Origin: CAYUNT01 sp964446285
GTDB lineage: Bacteria; Sumerlaeota; Sumerlaeia; SLMS01; CAYUNT01
Assembly (NCBI GenBank): GCA_964446285.1
Contig: CAYUNT010000239.1
Span: 1 to 6,097 of the forward strand
Direction: 5' to 3'
DNA: 6,097 bases
The notes beneath the pieces were generated by a model. The model saw only the letters and a program-made list of their open reading frames with translations. It made no database searches and was not told the origin of the DNA. Positions within the stretch are counted from its first letter, which is position 1; each line of letters opens with the position of its first letter. The position numbers and the translations under genes were made by a program. Shown here piece by piece: positions 5,877-6,097 of the stretch.

Positions 5877-6077
5877 AAGAGCAATCAAAACGAAAAAGAC
5901 CCAATCCCACCGAATTGAGCCAAAAAGGCCGGAATAAGCGCCAGTTGTTCTTGCCTGTTGTGAATTCGCCAAGAATTTTCTGCCATTAATACCATTTTCC
6001 CCGGATGTTGTTCTCGATTGTCGATCCCGTATTGCGTTTTGTTTGTATGAATCGCGCCGCGGGATTCGATGTGGAAA

Positions 6078-6092
6078 TGTCCCGGAGGGACA
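6078..6092. repeat. 6-bp inverted repeat at the right edge
   Basis: The arms TGTCCC (6078-6083) and GGGACA (6087-6092) are exact reverse complements around the 3-base loop gga. The element lies 5 bp from the window edge, so a longer repeat or neighbouring copies may be cut off. There is no following T run on either strand in view, so it is not a clear terminator. Confidence 0.5.
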
Positions 6093-6097
6093 AACGG

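Larger units (their letters stand above)
5598..6097. other. right-hand noncoding region with repeats and hairpins
   Basis: About 500 bp upstream of the K+ channel gene without a supportable gene. It looks less GC-rich than the coding part. From left to right it holds the channel's Shine-Dalgarno, a perfect hairpin (5616-5637), a plus-strand promoter-like pair (5827-5855), a segment similar to the ThiF/MoeB insert (5853-5876), an AT-richer stretch (about 5940-6050) and a small palindrome (6078-6092). A minus-strand frame is open from the right edge to a TGA at 5887-5885 (70 codons), but its translation has no recognisable domain. I found no clear minus-strand sigma70 promoter for the channel gene. 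Confidence 0.6.

Noticed and set aside
5733..5972. Minus-strand 79-codon frame with a hydrophobic stretch
   Set aside because: It starts with TTG without a Shine-Dalgarno, has only a short hydrophobic run, and overlaps the repeat-like segment 5853-5876. It reads as noncoding.
5885..6097. Minus-strand frame open from the right edge to a TGA at 5885 (70 codons)
   Set aside because: Its translation has no motif or domain-like composition, and the DNA holds palindromic and repeat-like sequence. It could be the tail of a gene from beyond the edge, but nothing supports that.
6047..6097. Plus-strand ATG with 17 open codons to the right edge
   Set aside because: No Shine-Dalgarno and too short to judge; the codons run through the palindrome at 6078-6092.
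1..6097. CRISPR arrays, tRNA or rRNA genes, transposases and phage genes
   Set aside because: I looked for spaced direct repeats, cloverleaf-like patterns, rRNA cores and transposase motifs and saw none.

Overview
The window holds five genes, all on the minus strand and read from high to low coordinates. In transcription order they are a KtrB/TrkH-type K+ channel subunit (5597-4179), a 558-residue protein with an N-terminal CHC2-like zinc knuckle followed by TPR repeats (4074-2398), an ExbB/TolQ/MotA-family proton-channel subunit (2401-1676), an ExbD/TolR-family subunit (1609-1172) and a ThiF/MoeB/HesA-family adenylyltransferase (1102-203). About 200 bp at the left edge and about 500 bp at the right edge hold no gene I can support. 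The right one carries hairpins and repeat-like sequence.

Organism: a GC-rich bacterium. Exb-type proton channels imply a Gram-negative (diderm) envelope. Long coding-length shadow frames opposite the real genes, few good Shine-Dalgarno sites, a 9-bp tandem repeat between genes and several small palindromes fit an uncultured PVC-like or neighbouring candidate phylum (for example Hydrogenedentes, Sumerlaeota or Lentisphaerae). That placement is a weak inference from style, not from a marker gene.

How the genes may work together: the TPR gene and the ExbB-like gene overlap by 4 bp (ATGA) and the ExbB-like gene has no Shine-Dalgarno of its own, so these two are very probably translated in a coupled way. 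The ExbD-like gene follows after 66 nt and completes a proton-motive-force-driven stator pair. No TonB, TolA, TolB or Pal is in the window, so the partner that receives the energy is unknown. The TPR protein is the natural candidate for an adaptor or regulator on the cytoplasmic side. The ThiF/MoeB gene 69 nt further on may be in the same transcript; it has an unusual Gly-rich insert just before its first zinc-binding cysteine pair. The K+ channel gene upstream has its own strong Shine-Dalgarno and a perfect 9-bp hairpin in its leader, so it may be a separately controlled unit.

The most unusual item is the zinc-knuckle/TPR protein tied to an ExbB/ExbD pair. I do not recognise this as a named system. 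All functional statements rest on motif reading by eye; no database search was possible.
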